Shown: positions 50,822 through 60,293, numbered from the stretch's first letter. The stretch is 64,000 nt of DNA from Actinomadura terrae (GCF_022751215.1 NZ_JAICDG010000002.1:868001-932000); one strand, 5' to 3'. The notes: generated from the sequence alone by a model not told the origin. Numbers and translations: made by a program.

Positions 50822-51670
50822 ATGGGGACGCGGCACGACAGCCCCGCCCCGCTGGAGATCGTCATCCCCGCCTACAACGAAGCCGTCCGGCTTCCGGCGG
50901 GGCTGGGCCTGCTCAGTGACAAGCTCGCCACGCTCCCGGCGAGCGCGCAGATCGTCGTCGTGGACAACGCCAGCACGGACGGGACGGCAGAGTTCGTCCG
51001 GTCCTGGCGCGGACCGGTTCCCGTCCGGCTGCTCCGCTGTGAGCGGCGCGGCAAAGGAGCCGCCGTCCGCACCGGCCTGCTGGCCACGTCCGCCCCGTAC
51101 ATCGGGTACATGGACGCCGATATGGCCACCGACCTCGCCGCACTCGACGCCGTGCTCACCCTGCTCCGGCAGGGCCACCCGGTCGTCGTGGGCTCCCGGC
51201 GGCACGGCCGGTCGGTCGCCGAGGGTTACAAGCTGCCCGCGCGGCGGCTCGGCGCCCTCACCTTCAACCGCGTCGTCCGCGATCTCGCGGGCGGCATCCC
51301 CGACACCCAATGCGGGTTCAAGTTCTTCTCGGGCCCGCTCGGCCGCGCCGCCGCGGCCGACCTGCGAACCGCGGGATTCTCCTTCGACGTCGAGCTGCTC
51401 GCGCACTGCGTGCGGCGCGGCGTCACCGTGACCGACATTCCGGTGGTCTGGCGTGACCGTCCGGGATCGACGTTCTCGGTGCGGCGGCACTCGTTGCAAT
51501 GCGTGTTCGAACTGGCCCGCATCCGCTCGCGCGCCAGGCGACCCGCTAGGCGGCCTGTCCCGAGGCCACCTCGCGCGGCCGTCCCCGAGCGGGCGGATCC
51601 GGACCTCGCGGAGGGACTCGTCCTGCCCGACGGCGGGCTGCCCTCCACCTCGGGCGCCGGACCGGGATGA
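50822..51670 (+). CDS. Family 2 glycosyltransferase (polyprenyl-phosphate sugar synthase-like)
   Basis: A 282-residue cytoplasmic GT2 enzyme. Its GT-A fold landmarks are LEIVIPAYNEAVRLPAGL, VVVDNASTDGTAEFV, RGKGAAVRTGLL, YMDADMATD (DxD metal site) and DTQCGFKFFSG, the pattern of dolichol/polyprenyl-phosphate mannose or glucose synthases, which make lipid-linked sugar donors. That role suits its position beside GT-C transferases that use such donors. The last 50 residues are Arg/Pro-rich and unlikely to be structured. The ATG start at 50822 lacks a strong ribosome site. The stop overlaps the next start (ATGA). Confidence 0.9.
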   Translation: MGTRHDSPAPLEIVIPAYNEAVRLPAGLGLLSDKLATLPASAQIVVVDNASTDGTAEFVRSWRGPVPVRLLRCERRGKGAAVRTGLLATSAPYIGYMDADMATDLAALDAVLTLLRQGHPVVVGSRRHGRSVAEGYKLPARRLGALTFNRVVRDLAGGIPDTQCGFKFFSGPLGRAAAADLRTAGFSFDVELLAHCVRRGVTVTDIPVVWRDRPGSTFSVRRHSLQCVFELARIRSRARRPARRPVPRPPRAAVPERADPDLAEGLVLPDGGLPSTSGAGPG

Positions 51671-53028
51671 GAGCCCGCTCGCATCCCGGTGACACCTCGG
51701 TCGCGGGTCTGCGGCTGGCGGTCGTCAACTGGCGCGATCCGTGGCATCCCGCGGCCGGCGGGGCCGAGCGCTATGCATGGCAGGTAGCGCGCGGTCTCGC
51801 CGGTCGCGGGGCCCATGTCAGGTATCTGACATGTCGGGCGCCGGGCCGGCATCGCAGGGAACGGGTCGAGGACGTGGAACTCGTCCGACTCGGGGGACGG
51901 TTCACCGTCTATCCCCTCGTTCTCCTGTGGATGCTGGCCCGGCGCCGCTCTTTCGACGCGGTCGTCGACTGCCAGAACGGCATCCCGTTCTTCACGCCGT
52001 GGGTGCTGCCCCGCCGCGTCCCCGTCTTATGCGTGATCCACCACGTGCACGACGCGCAGTTCAGCGTGTACTTCCGGTCCTGGCGCGCATGGCTCGCGTG
52101 GCTCGGACGGGCGCTGGAGGGCCCGGTGAGCCGCTGGACGTACCGGCGGCATGCGTACGTGGTCGTTTCACCGTCGACGCTGCGGGCCGTCCGGGAGAGG
52201 TTGGCCTGGACGGGGCCCGTGTACGTGGTTCCCAACGGAAATCCCCGTGAGCATCGGTCTTTTCCGGTCGCGCCGGGGTGCGGTGGGACGGAACTGGTCT
52301 GCGTGACGCGGCTCGTCCCGCACAAGCGGCTCGACCTGTTACTCGACCTTGCCTCGCGGATCGCGGAGAGCCGTCCCGGGCTCCGCGTCCATGTCGTCGG
52401 GGACGGCCCGGAGCGTCCCGCGCTCACCGCCGAGATCGCGCGGCGCGGCCTCGGCGGCACGGTGATCGTCCATGGCTATGTCGCCGAGGACGCCAAGGCC
52501 GCCCTGGTCGCCCGCGCCGACCTGCATCTCAGCACGTCGGAGGGGGAGGGCTGGGGGCTCAGCGTGATCGAGGCCGCCGCGCTCGGCGTCCCGACCGTCG
52601 CCCGCGACGTGGACGGGCTCCGCGACGCCGTCCGCGACGGCGTCACCGGCTGGCTCGCCGGCCCGCACGAGCGGACGGACGAGGCCGTCGAACGCGCCCT
52701 CAAGGAACTGGACGACCCGTCCCGGCGGAAGGAGGTCGCCGAGGCGTGCCGGGCCTGGGCGGCGGAGTTCGCCTGGTCGCGGACCACCGACCGGATGGCG
52801 GCGCTGCTGGCCGCCGCCGTGCGCAGGGGTTCGTCCTCGACGAAGGACGACCGGGCGCACGTCGTCCACCGGTACGGTGACGAGCACCCGAGGGTGGTGG
52901 AGGGCCCGGTGCGCGACGAGCTGGTCGCCCTTCCGTACCGGACGCTCCGGCCCGCGACCCCGTCCGAACGCCTCCTGGGCCGCCCCGCCGACCCCGCCGC
53001 GTCACGCGAGCGGCCGGGCCGCTCGTAG
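51667..53028 (+). CDS. Family 4 glycosyltransferase
   Basis: A 453-residue GT-B fold enzyme. The N-terminal half carries LRLAVVNWRDPWHPAAGGAERYAWQVARGLAGRGAHV with the donor-domain GG(A) loop; the C-terminal half has CVTRLVPHKRLDLLLDLASRI and the GT4 EX7E motif in STSEGEGWGLSVIEAAALGVPTVA. GT4 enzymes use nucleotide-sugar donors to build glycans; acceptor unknown. The C-terminal 50 residues are charged and low in structure. Start overlaps the GT2 stop. It probably adds a cytoplasmic sugar to a lipid-linked or teichoic glycan in the same pathway as the AftD-type gene downstream. Confidence 0.9.
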   Translation: MRARSHPGDTSVAGLRLAVVNWRDPWHPAAGGAERYAWQVARGLAGRGAHVRYLTCRAPGRHRRERVEDVELVRLGGRFTVYPLVLLWMLARRRSFDAVVDCQNGIPFFTPWVLPRRVPVLCVIHHVHDAQFSVYFRSWRAWLAWLGRALEGPVSRWTYRRHAYVVVSPSTLRAVRERLAWTGPVYVVPNGNPREHRSFPVAPGCGGTELVCVTRLVPHKRLDLLLDLASRIAESRPGLRVHVVGDGPERPALTAEIARRGLGGTVIVHGYVAEDAKAALVARADLHLSTSEGEGWGLSVIEAAALGVPTVARDVDGLRDAVRDGVTGWLAGPHERTDEAVERALKELDDPSRRKEVAEACRAWAAEFAWSRTTDRMAALLAAAVRRGSSSTKDDRAHVVHRYGDEHPRVVEGPVRDELVALPYRTLRPATPSERLLGRPADPAASRERPGRS

Positions 53029-53038
53029 GAGGGGCGAG

Positions 53039-56000
53039 ATGGCGGTAAGAGAGGCGAGCCCGGCCCGCGCGGAGACGACGCGGGCCGTGGACGACGGCCT
53101 GGCGGAACGGTTGCGCGAGCGCATCCGCGTCGTCGCGTGCTGCCTCGGACTGGCGGCGCTGGCGTTCGGTACCCGTCCCGGCGCGGTCCTCGCCGACACC
53201 AAGATCGACATGGCGCTGGACCCGCTCGGCTTCCTCGGCCGCGCGCTGCATCCCTGGGATCCCGAGCAGTTCGGCCAGCTCCAGAACCAGGCGGTCGGCT
53301 ACCTGTTCCCGATGGGCCCGTTCTCCGCGCTCGGCGACCTGGCCGGGCTGCCGCCGTGGATCACCCAGCGGTTGTGGCTGGCGCTGCTGATGTGCCTGGC
53401 GTTCACCGGCGTCCGGCGCCTCGCGGAACGGCTCGGCCTCGGCACCCCGACGACGCGCCTTCTCGCCGCGCTCACCTACACGCTCGCGCCGAACGGGCTG
53501 GCGACGCTCGGCCAGATCTCCTCGGAGTACCTGCCGGTCGCGATGCTGCCGTGGATCGTGCTGCCGCTGGTCGCGGCGGCGTCCGGCGAGTGCGGACGGG
53601 TCCGCGCCGCCGCCCGGTCGGGGCTGGCGGTCGCGTGCTGCGGCGGGATCAACGCGACCGCGACCGTCGCCGTCCTGGTCTTCCCTTTTCTTTACGTGGT
53701 GACACGGCCGCGTGGTTCGTTTCGTCCGCGCCTGCTCGCGTGGTGGTCGGGCGCGGTCGCGGTGGCGAGCGCGTGGTGGCTGGTCCCGCTGCTGCTCACC
53801 GGCCGGTACGGGTTCTCGTGGCTGCCCTACACCGAGCGGGCGTCCACGACGACCGGGCCGACGGGCCTGGTCAACGTGCTGCGCGGCGCCGAACGCTGGG
53901 TCAACTACCTGGTCGTGGACGGGCAGGTCTGGTGGCCGGTCGGGCACGGGCTCTCGATGGACCCGCTGCCGATCCTGTGCACGGGCGCGCTCGCGGCGCT
54001 CGGCCTCGCGGGCCTGCTGGTGCGGCCGCTGCCCGAGCGGACGTTCCTGTTGCTCGTCCTGCTGGCCGGGGTCGCGATCCTGTCGGCCGGTCATGTCAGC
54101 GACGTGCCGGGGCCGCTGGCGGCTTCGACACGCGATCTGCTGGACGGCCCGCTCGGCCCGCTGCGCAACCTGCACAAGTTCGACGCGGTCGTCCGGCTGC
54201 CGTTGGCGCTCGGGCTCGCGGCCCTGCGGTTTCCTCGCGTCGCGTGGGGGCGGGGTTGGGTGAGCGCCCCGGCGGCGGCGTTCGTCGCGCTCGGCGGAAT
54301 CGGGCTGACGGCGCTCTCGCACGGGCTGGCCGGGCCGGGCGACTTCAAGGAGGTTCCCCGTTACTGGCGGGACGCGGCGTCCTGGCTGAACGCGCGCGCC
54401 GGACACCAGGGCGTACTGGCCCTCCCGGGCACACCGTTCGGGGAGTACCTGTGGGGCCGTCCGATGGACGACATCATGCAGCCGCTCCTGGACGCGCGGT
54501 GGGGCGTGCGGCAACTCGTCCCGGTCGGTTCGCCCGGGTATACGCGCGTGCTGGACGCGATCGACCGCCAGACCCGGACAGGGCGGCCTTCCCCGGGGCT
54601 GGCCACATTCCTGGGGCGGATGGGCGTTCGGTACGTCCTGCTCCGCAATGACCTGCGGCGCGAGACGTTGCGCGGTGCCGTCCCGTCACGGCTGCACCAG
54701 GCGTTGGACGGCTCGCCCGGCCTGCGGCGTGCCGCCGCGTTCGGCGGGCCGGTGGGCGGGGACCTGGTCGATGACGCGGTGTCGGCCGTGGACCAGCCGC
54801 GTCCGGCGCTGGAGGTCTACGAGGTCGCTTCGCCCGGCATCGTGACGTTGGCGGGCGCGTCCCGTCCGGTGCGGGTGTTCGGCGGGCCGGAGTCGCTGCT
54901 GACGATGGCGGATGACGGCGCGCTGCCGCGTGGGCCCGTGCTGATGAACGACGACGCGTCCGACCTGCGCGGCACCCCGGTAGTAACCGACTCGCCCCGG
55001 TTGTCGCGCCGCGCTTACGGCGAGTTGCACCAGTCGTCGCCGACGCTGTCCGTGGCGCAGGGGGCGCAGGACGGCTACGCGACCGACGTGCTGGATACCG
55101 GCTGGGACCGCTACACCACTCACGTCACTTACGGCGGCGGCGTTCGCGACGTCACGGCGTCCAGCTCGCTCGGCGGTGACAACGTGATCCCGCAGGCCCG
55201 CGAGCCGGGATCGGTCCCGTTCGCGGCGCTCGACGGCGACCCGGCCACGGCCTGGCGGACCGGCGGCTGGAACGGCCCGCTCGGGCAGTGGCTCCGCGTC
55301 GACTTCGACGGCCCCCGCGAGGTCGGATCGCTGTCGGCCGCGTTCGTCGGTTCCGGGCCGCCGGTCGCGCGGGTCGCGGTCGAGACCGAGCGCGGCGCGG
55401 TGGAGCAGGCCGTCAGCGGCCGGTCGCTTCGTGTTCCGGACGGGCCGACGCGCTGGCTCCGGTTGCGGATCACCGGGCTCGCGTTTCCTGCCGTTGCCCC
55501 CGCGCTCACCAGCGCCGGTGTCTCCGAGCTGTCGATCGGCGGCGTGGAACCGACCCGCTCGTTCACGCTGCCCGCGCCCGCCGGGGCCGCCGCCTACGTG
55601 ATGGGCCGGGCGCCGGACGCCGCGTCCGCCTGCATGAAGGGCAGCCTGCGGTGGGTGTGCTCGCCGTCCCTGCTCGCGGGTGACGAGGAGGGATCGGGCT
55701 TCGACCGGACGTTCGTCTCCGCCGCGTCCCGCCCCGCGCCGCTCACCGGGACGGCCGTGCTCACCGACCAGCGCCTCATCGACCGGTACACGGCGCCCAA
55801 GGGCCGGACGGCCGTCACCGCGAGTTCGGCCCTCTCCACTCACCCCGCCGACCAGGCGCGATCGGCCTTCGACGGCGATCCCGCCACGGCCTGGATCTCC
55901 GGCGAGCGCGACCGGGCGCCGGAGCTGACCGTCCGGTGGCAGGGGCGCAGGCGGGTCTCGGCGGTGACGGTCACACGTCCGCCGGGGGCGTCGGGGCCGG

Positions 56001-57307
56001 TCCGGGTGCGGGTCGAGGGCGGGCGCGGCGAGACGCGCGACGTTCTGTCGGACGCGTCGGGCAGACTGACGTTCGCGCCCCTGACCACCGACCGCCTCAC
56101 GCTCACGTTCCGTAGAGACCGGCGCCTCCAGCCGGTGCAGATCACCGACCTGTCCGTGCCGGGCGTGCGGCCGCTCGGCGATGTCGCCGCGTCTCCGCTC
56201 ACGCTGCCGTGCGGTTCCGGGCCGGAGTTGAAGCTCGGCGGCTCGGCCGTGGAGACAAAGGCGACCGGCAGGCTCGGTGACCTGCTGGCGGGCCGTCCGC
56301 TGCGGTTCACCGCCTGCGGGCAGCCGCGCCTGGCGGCGGGGCCGAACCGGCTGGCGGTCGCGCCGCTCGGCCCCTTCCGCGTGGAGACCGTCACCGTGGG
56401 CGGCGCGGTTCCGGACGCCGCCGCGCCGCGTCCGGTCACGGTGCGGGACTGGGGATCCGGCTCCCGCACGGTCGACGTCGACGCCGCCGAACGCTCGTTC
56501 CTCGCCGTCAACGAGAACTTCAACGCCGGATGGCGGGCGAGGATCGGCGGCACGGAACTGCGACCGGTCCGGCTGGACGGATGGAAACAGGGCTGGCTGG
56601 TGCCCGCCGGGACGAAGGGCGCCGTCCAGCTGACCTACGGGCCGGACCGTCCGCAGCGCGCCGCGATCGCCGTCGGCCTGGGCATGCTCGCCCTGTTGCT
56701 GCTGGTCGCGGTATGGCCGGGTGCGCGGCGCGGCTCGGCCGCCGGTGCCGCCGGGACGGGCTGGCCCGCGTGGGCCGCGGTCGGGCTCGCCGCCGCCCTC
56801 GGCTGCTGGATCGCCGGACCGGCCGGGCTCGCCGTCGCCGCCGCGTCCGCCGCCGCATGCGGCTGGGCCCGCACCCGCCGCTCCCGCCCCGCCTGCCTTC
56901 TGGCCTCACCGTGGGTGATCGCCGTCCCCATGCTCGCCGGGACGGCCTGCCTCGCCGCCGGGTCTTGGCTGGACCGGCTCGGCAACCCCGGCTCGCCGTC
57001 GGGCCTGCTCGGCGACGTCGCGCCGCAGCTGCTCGGCGTCGCCGTCGTCGGACGCGTCGCCGCCGAACTGTGGCGGCCCCGCCCGTCCGGCGGCCGGATC
57101 GAGCTCAACTGGACGGCGCCGGGGCCTCCCGCTCCCGACCCCGATCACGACGCGGCGAGCGGCGCAGCCCCAGCCGCCGCAGCGGCTCCTCCACCAGGTG
57201 GAGGCTCAGCGTCGCCGCCGCGACGGACGCCGCCGCCAGCAGCGGCAGGTCCGTGGCCACCTCCCCCCGGAACAGCCGGCCCGTCCACTCGTACCAGCTC
57301 ACAATGA
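53039..57307 (+). CDS. AftD-like arabinofuranosyltransferase (DUF3367, GT-C)
   Basis: A 1,422-residue membrane protein. The N-terminal 400 residues hold about ten helices with the GT-C opening VLADTKIDMALDPLGFLGRALHPWDPEQFGQLQNQAVGYLFPMGPF, including an early aspartate, and the segment YTLAPNGLATLGQISSEYLPVAMLPW; the long external part contains two discoidin/CBM-like stretches (ASSSLGGDNVIPQ...DGDPATAWRTGGW and ASSALSTHPADQARSAFDGDPATAWIS); two or more helices close the chain near 1,200-1,340. This is the architecture of mycobacterial AftD, which branches arabinan of the cell wall. AGGAGGGG precedes the ATG. The last about 65 residues are Pro/Ala-rich and overlap the convergent acyltransferase gene by 203 bp. 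Confidence 0.88.
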   Translation: MAVREASPARAETTRAVDDGLAERLRERIRVVACCLGLAALAFGTRPGAVLADTKIDMALDPLGFLGRALHPWDPEQFGQLQNQAVGYLFPMGPFSALGDLAGLPPWITQRLWLALLMCLAFTGVRRLAERLGLGTPTTRLLAALTYTLAPNGLATLGQISSEYLPVAMLPWIVLPLVAAASGECGRVRAAARSGLAVACCGGINATATVAVLVFPFLYVVTRPRGSFRPRLLAWWSGAVAVASAWWLVPLLLTGRYGFSWLPYTERASTTTGPTGLVNVLRGAERWVNYLVVDGQVWWPVGHGLSMDPLPILCTGALAALGLAGLLVRPLPERTFLLLVLLAGVAILSAGHVSDVPGPLAASTRDLLDGPLGPLRNLHKFDAVVRLPLALGLAALRFPRVAWGRGWVSAPAAAFVALGGIGLTALSHGLAGPGDFKEVPRYWRDAASWLNARAGHQGVLALPGTPFGEYLWGRPMDDIMQPLLDARWGVRQLVPVGSPGYTRVLDAIDRQTRTGRPSPGLATFLGRMGVRYVLLRNDLRRETLRGAVPSRLHQALDGSPGLRRAAAFGGPVGGDLVDDAVSAVDQPRPALEVYEVASPGIVTLAGASRPVRVFGGPESLLTMADDGALPRGPVLMNDDASDLRGTPVVTDSPRLSRRAYGELHQSSPTLSVAQGAQDGYATDVLDTGWDRYTTHVTYGGGVRDVTASSSLGGDNVIPQAREPGSVPFAALDGDPATAWRTGGWNGPLGQWLRVDFDGPREVGSLSAAFVGSGPPVARVAVETERGAVEQAVSGRSLRVPDGPTRWLRLRITGLAFPAVAPALTSAGVSELSIGGVEPTRSFTLPAPAGAAAYVMGRAPDAASACMKGSLRWVCSPSLLAGDEEGSGFDRTFVSAASRPAPLTGTAVLTDQRLIDRYTAPKGRTAVTASSALSTHPADQARSAFDGDPATAWISGERDRAPELTVRWQGRRRVSAVTVTRPPGASGPVRVRVEGGRGETRDVLSDASGRLTFAPLTTDRLTLTFRRDRRLQPVQITDLSVPGVRPLGDVAASPLTLPCGSGPELKLGGSAVETKATGRLGDLLAGRPLRFTACGQPRLAAGPNRLAVAPLGPFRVETVTVGGAVPDAAAPRPVTVRDWGSGSRTVDVDAAERSFLAVNENFNAGWRARIGGTELRPVRLDGWKQGWLVPAGTKGAVQLTYGPDRPQRAAIAVGLGMLALLLLVAVWPGARRGSAAGAAGTGWPAWAAVGLAAALGCWIAGPAGLAVAAASAAACGWARTRRSRPACLLASPWVIAVPMLAGTACLAAGSWLDRLGNPGSPSGLLGDVAPQLLGVAVVGRVAAELWRPRPSGGRIELNWTAPGPPAPDPDHDAASGAAPAAAAAPPPGGGSASPPRRTPPPAAAGPWPPPPGTAGPSTRTSSQ

Positions 57308-58334
57308 TCAGCATCTGCCACAGGAACAAGCCGTAGGAGATCCGGCCGAGGAACCGCGCGACCGGGTTGCCGAGCACCGCCTCCAGCCCCGGATGCCCGG
57401 GCGGCGCCAGCGCGACCGGCGCGACCAGCGCGGCGGCGCAGAGCCCGCTGAGGACCAGGTCGAGCAGCGACGTCCAGAACACGTCGGGCGTCAGGAAGGT
57501 GATGGGCCCGGTCGCGGGAGTGGAGGCGATGACGTACAGCATCGCGGCCGCCGTCCAGCAGGCGATCCACGAGTCCGCGACGGCGCGGCAGAGCGCGGCC
57601 ACCGGGCGCCGCTCGTCCAGCCGCGCCCACACCGTGACCACCGCGAGCGCCATCCCGATCGCGAACCACGCGAAGTACCGGGGGAGCCACAGCCCCATTT
57701 GTGAATGCGTGCCAGATTGGAACACGACGGCGGTGAAGGGCACCGACAGCGCCGCGTAACCGCCGATCCCGCACAGCAGCCGCCTGGCCCGCACGCCGAT
57801 GTCGCCTGTCGTTTCGCGCCGCGCGTACCAGCCGAGAAGCGCAGCCGTGGGCGGCAGGAACAGGTACCAGGCGACCTCGACCGCGAGGCTCCACGCCTGC
57901 CCGAGATGCGCGGGGCCGAGGTCGCCGTTCCACCAGTGGTGCGGGAGATAGGTCTGCGTTAACGTCAGCAGCGCGCCCCAGGTAACGGGATCGCCGATAT
58001 GCCCGCGCCCGGCCGTGACCATGTACACGACGACCAGGGCCCAATAGGCGGGCAGAATTCGCAGCGCACGCTTACGGAAATACCGGCCCACCCTAGGCGC
58101 GGAACCGCCCAGCGTGGCGGCGGCCCAGGGCCGGTAGAGCAGCAGCCCGGACAGCGTGAAGAAGATCGGAACCCCGATCTGCCCGCCGTTGTAGAGCCAA
58201 CTCGCCCCGGCCGGATTCAGGAGCGCCCCCGCGGAACTCGCCACATGGAACACCAGGACGGCCAGCGCCGCGACCGCCCGCAAACCGTCCAGCGTGTTCT
58301 GATGCCCCGATACGGGCGGCGCCCCCGCCTTCAT
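57105..58334 (-). CDS. Membrane acyltransferase, acyltransferase-3 family
   Basis: A 409-residue O-acyltransferase of the AT3 family with about ten helices. Signatures include NTLDGLRAVAALAVLVFHV near the N-terminus (the catalytic-region Arg/His), IGVPIFFTLSGLLLYRPW, RYFRKRALRILPAYW and AWSLAVEVAWYLFLPP. Such enzymes move acetyl or other acyl groups onto sugars of envelope glycans, which fits the neighbouring glycosyltransferases. Its 3' end, encoding the charged tail SPRRDRGREREAPAPSS, overlaps the end of the AftD-like gene on the other strand. Confidence 0.9.
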   Translation of the reverse strand: MKAGAPPVSGHQNTLDGLRAVAALAVLVFHVASSAGALLNPAGASWLYNGGQIGVPIFFTLSGLLLYRPWAAATLGGSAPRVGRYFRKRALRILPAYWALVVVYMVTAGRGHIGDPVTWGALLTLTQTYLPHHWWNGDLGPAHLGQAWSLAVEVAWYLFLPPTAALLGWYARRETTGDIGVRARRLLCGIGGYAALSVPFTAVVFQSGTHSQMGLWLPRYFAWFAIGMALAVVTVWARLDERRPVAALCRAVADSWIACWTAAAMLYVIASTPATGPITFLTPDVFWTSLLDLVLSGLCAAALVAPVALAPPGHPGLEAVLGNPVARFLGRISYGLFLWQMLIIVSWYEWTGRLFRGEVATDLPLLAAASVAAATLSLHLVEEPLRRLGLRRSPRRDRGREREAPAPSS

Positions 58335-58558
58335 AACCCGGCGCCCCGCTCACGCGCCGACGCCGCTCGATACCGCTGGGACGCCGATGCCATTGGGGAA
58401 CCTCACGCAGACTCTGGGCGTGGACGTACGCCGGACCCTAGCCGCCCGATTCCCCGCCGAACAGCGCACTGCATGCCGACCTGACCGGACAGCAGAGCGG
58501 TAACGTACCCGCTGCCGCCGGACGCGGTGCCCGGCGGCGGCGTCCCCCGGAGGTGCGC

Positions 58559-59548
58559 ATGCGGCGATCCGTCGGCTTGGTCCTGGTCGCCGTGGGGGCC
58601 TTCTTCCTCACGCTCGCGCCGCTCGTCCGCTACTACGTGGCCGACCGTGTCGCGCTCGCGCCGCTGAACCGCTTCCAGACGACGCGGTCAGAGGCGTCCA
58701 ACGCCGCCTACTACGACGGCGCGATGCTGAAGCTCCGCGACGGCGTCTCGCTCGTCGCGATCACCACGGTCCGCGGCGACGTCCGCGCCAACGGCGGCGA
58801 CGACCGCATCGCCGTCTGGGACTCCACCACCCACGTCTACGACAACGCCGCCCCCGGCAGGCCCGTCCAGATCCAGGGCCACCGCTTCGCCTTCGACCGC
58901 CGGACGGCCCGCCTCGTCACCTGCTGCGGCGCCAACGCCGACGGCGACGACACCGTGCGGATGTCGGGCTACGGCCCGCTGTTCCCGGGCACCGGCGTCC
59001 ACCGGCGCGACTACCCGTTCTTCGACATGCCGACCAGACGGCTCGCGCCGATGCGCTTCGACGGGGTCGAGGACGTGCGGGGCCTCACCGCCTACCGCTT
59101 CACCCAGCACGTCCCGCCGACCCGGACGGCCGCGCTCGACACCCGCGTCCCCGCCAGGCTGCTCGGCCTCGGCGGCGCCGACCGGGACGTCGACCGCTTC
59201 ACCGAGGCGGACAACACGGTCTGGGTCGACCCCCGGACGGGCATCCCGGTCAAGCACCGCGAGAGCGTCCGCGCGACGCTCCAGACCCCCGACGGCAAGG
59301 GCCGGATGGTCGCCACGCGGGCCGACTTCGTCACCGTCCCGAAGGACCAGCAGGCCCTGGTGGACACGGCCAACGCGACCGCATTCCGCATCGCGCTCGT
59401 GCGGGCCTACGTCCCGGCCGGAGCCGTCGTCCTCGGGCTGGTGCTGCTGCTCGTCGGCGGCTACTACGGCCTGGTCCGCGGCGCGCCGTCCGCGCCCGTG
59501 GCGTCCCGCCGTCCGGACGGCAGATTCGGCGCCGCGGCCCGTGCCTAG
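58559..59548 (+). CDS. DUF3068 (PorA-like) membrane-anchored protein
   Basis: A 329-residue protein with a helix at each end (SVGLVLVAVGAFFLTLAPLVRYYVADRV near 6-30, and VRAYVPAGAVVLGLVLLLVGGYYGL near 282-306) and a 250-residue external domain with DGVSLVAITTVRGDV, CCGANADGDDTVRMSGYGPLFPGTGVHRRDYPFFDMPTRRLAPMRF and TVWVDPRTGIPVKHRESV. This is the DUF3068 pattern found across actinobacteria, sometimes annotated as porin PorA. A GTG at 58553 is possible, but ATG 58559 is at better distance from GGAGG. Function is not established; it lies at the end of the glycan block. Confidence 0.85.
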   Translation: MRRSVGLVLVAVGAFFLTLAPLVRYYVADRVALAPLNRFQTTRSEASNAAYYDGAMLKLRDGVSLVAITTVRGDVRANGGDDRIAVWDSTTHVYDNAAPGRPVQIQGHRFAFDRRTARLVTCCGANADGDDTVRMSGYGPLFPGTGVHRRDYPFFDMPTRRLAPMRFDGVEDVRGLTAYRFTQHVPPTRTAALDTRVPARLLGLGGADRDVDRFTEADNTVWVDPRTGIPVKHRESVRATLQTPDGKGRMVATRADFVTVPKDQQALVDTANATAFRIALVRAYVPAGAVVLGLVLLLVGGYYGLVRGAPSAPVASRRPDGRFGAAARA

Positions 59549-59583
59549 GCGATCTGTGCCTAGGCGACCAGGGAGCTGGGCGG

Positions 59584-60015
59584 TCAGAAGCGGACCACCC
59601 ACGACAGGACGCGCGCGAGCAGGTAGTAGGCGGCGCCCGCGATGGTCCAGTTGATGTAGAGCTGTTCCTCGGGGTCGTTGCGCGTGAACACATCGTGGAA
59701 GGGCGTCGCGAGCCACCGGCCCGCGTCGAGCACGGCGTCCACGACGCTGTTGCCCGGATTGGCGTCCGCCCAGGTCAGCAACATGCCGAAGGCGAGAATC
59801 GCGACGGCCGCCCAACCGGCCGCGAGGATCATCGCGCTCACCGGGTTGGTCCTGCTGCTCCACCAGTGCCGCGACCTCCGCCGGTGCGCCACGGGCCGGT
59901 CGGCCACGGTGGTGTCGGTCCCCTTCGCCGTGCTCGTGTTCCTCTCCACCATCCACCGAGGCCAGAACCGGCGCCTCGCCGGAGCGTGCCGCTTGCGTCC
60001 AAGGTGCAGGGCCAT
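59584..60015 (-). CDS. Small membrane protein of unknown function
   Basis: A 143-residue protein with an Arg-rich cytoplasmic N-terminus (about 55 residues), one helix near 62-82 (AMILAAGWAAVAILAFGMLLTW), an external segment with NPGNSVVDAVLDAGRWLATPFHDVFTRNDPEEQLYINW, and a second helix at the C-terminus (AGAAYYLLARVLSWVVRF). The pattern of a conserved central segment between two helices is seen in many actinomycete proteins of unknown function. ATG 60015 has GAGAGGA nine bases upstream. It is divergent from the marR-type gene. Confidence 0.75.
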   Translation of the reverse strand: MALHLGRKRHAPARRRFWPRWMVERNTSTAKGTDTTVADRPVAHRRRSRHWWSSRTNPVSAMILAAGWAAVAILAFGMLLTWADANPGNSVVDAVLDAGRWLATPFHDVFTRNDPEEQLYINWTIAGAAYYLLARVLSWVVRF

Positions 60016-60224
60016 GACGGTCATTCCTCTCATTGAGGTTGTCGCGTCCTGCTGTCCCTCGACCCTCGCCCCGCAAACACACCCCGCCCTTTCGGACGTC
60101 CCATTAAGGGGCATAGGACGCGACCGACCGCAGATACTCCCGCGCGTGGCGCAGGGTGAAAAGCTGGGCATCGGGCCGTCCGGCATGGCTGGTAGGTGGT
60201 TGAGGACGCCGCGTAACCGACCTA

Positions 60225-60243
60225 GACTCTCCTGGTGAGAGTC
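60225..60243. promoter_or_regulatory. Inverted repeat, candidate MarR operator 1
   Basis: GACTCTC-CTGGT-GAGAGTC, a perfect 7-bp inverted repeat with a five-base centre, overlapping a TAGACT -10-like box (60223-60228), 51 bases before the marR start. Confidence 0.65.
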
Positions 60244-60259
60244 GCTCTTGTTAAGTGTT

Positions 60260-60274
60260 TCTCTATGTGAGAGA
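60260..60274. promoter_or_regulatory. Inverted repeat, candidate MarR operator 2
   Basis: TCTCT-ATGTG-AGAGA, with the same TCTC/GAGA arms and five-base centre as the first repeat, 19 bases before the marR start. Confidence 0.6.
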
Positions 60275-60293
60275 TTATAGAAGAGGTGAAGGC

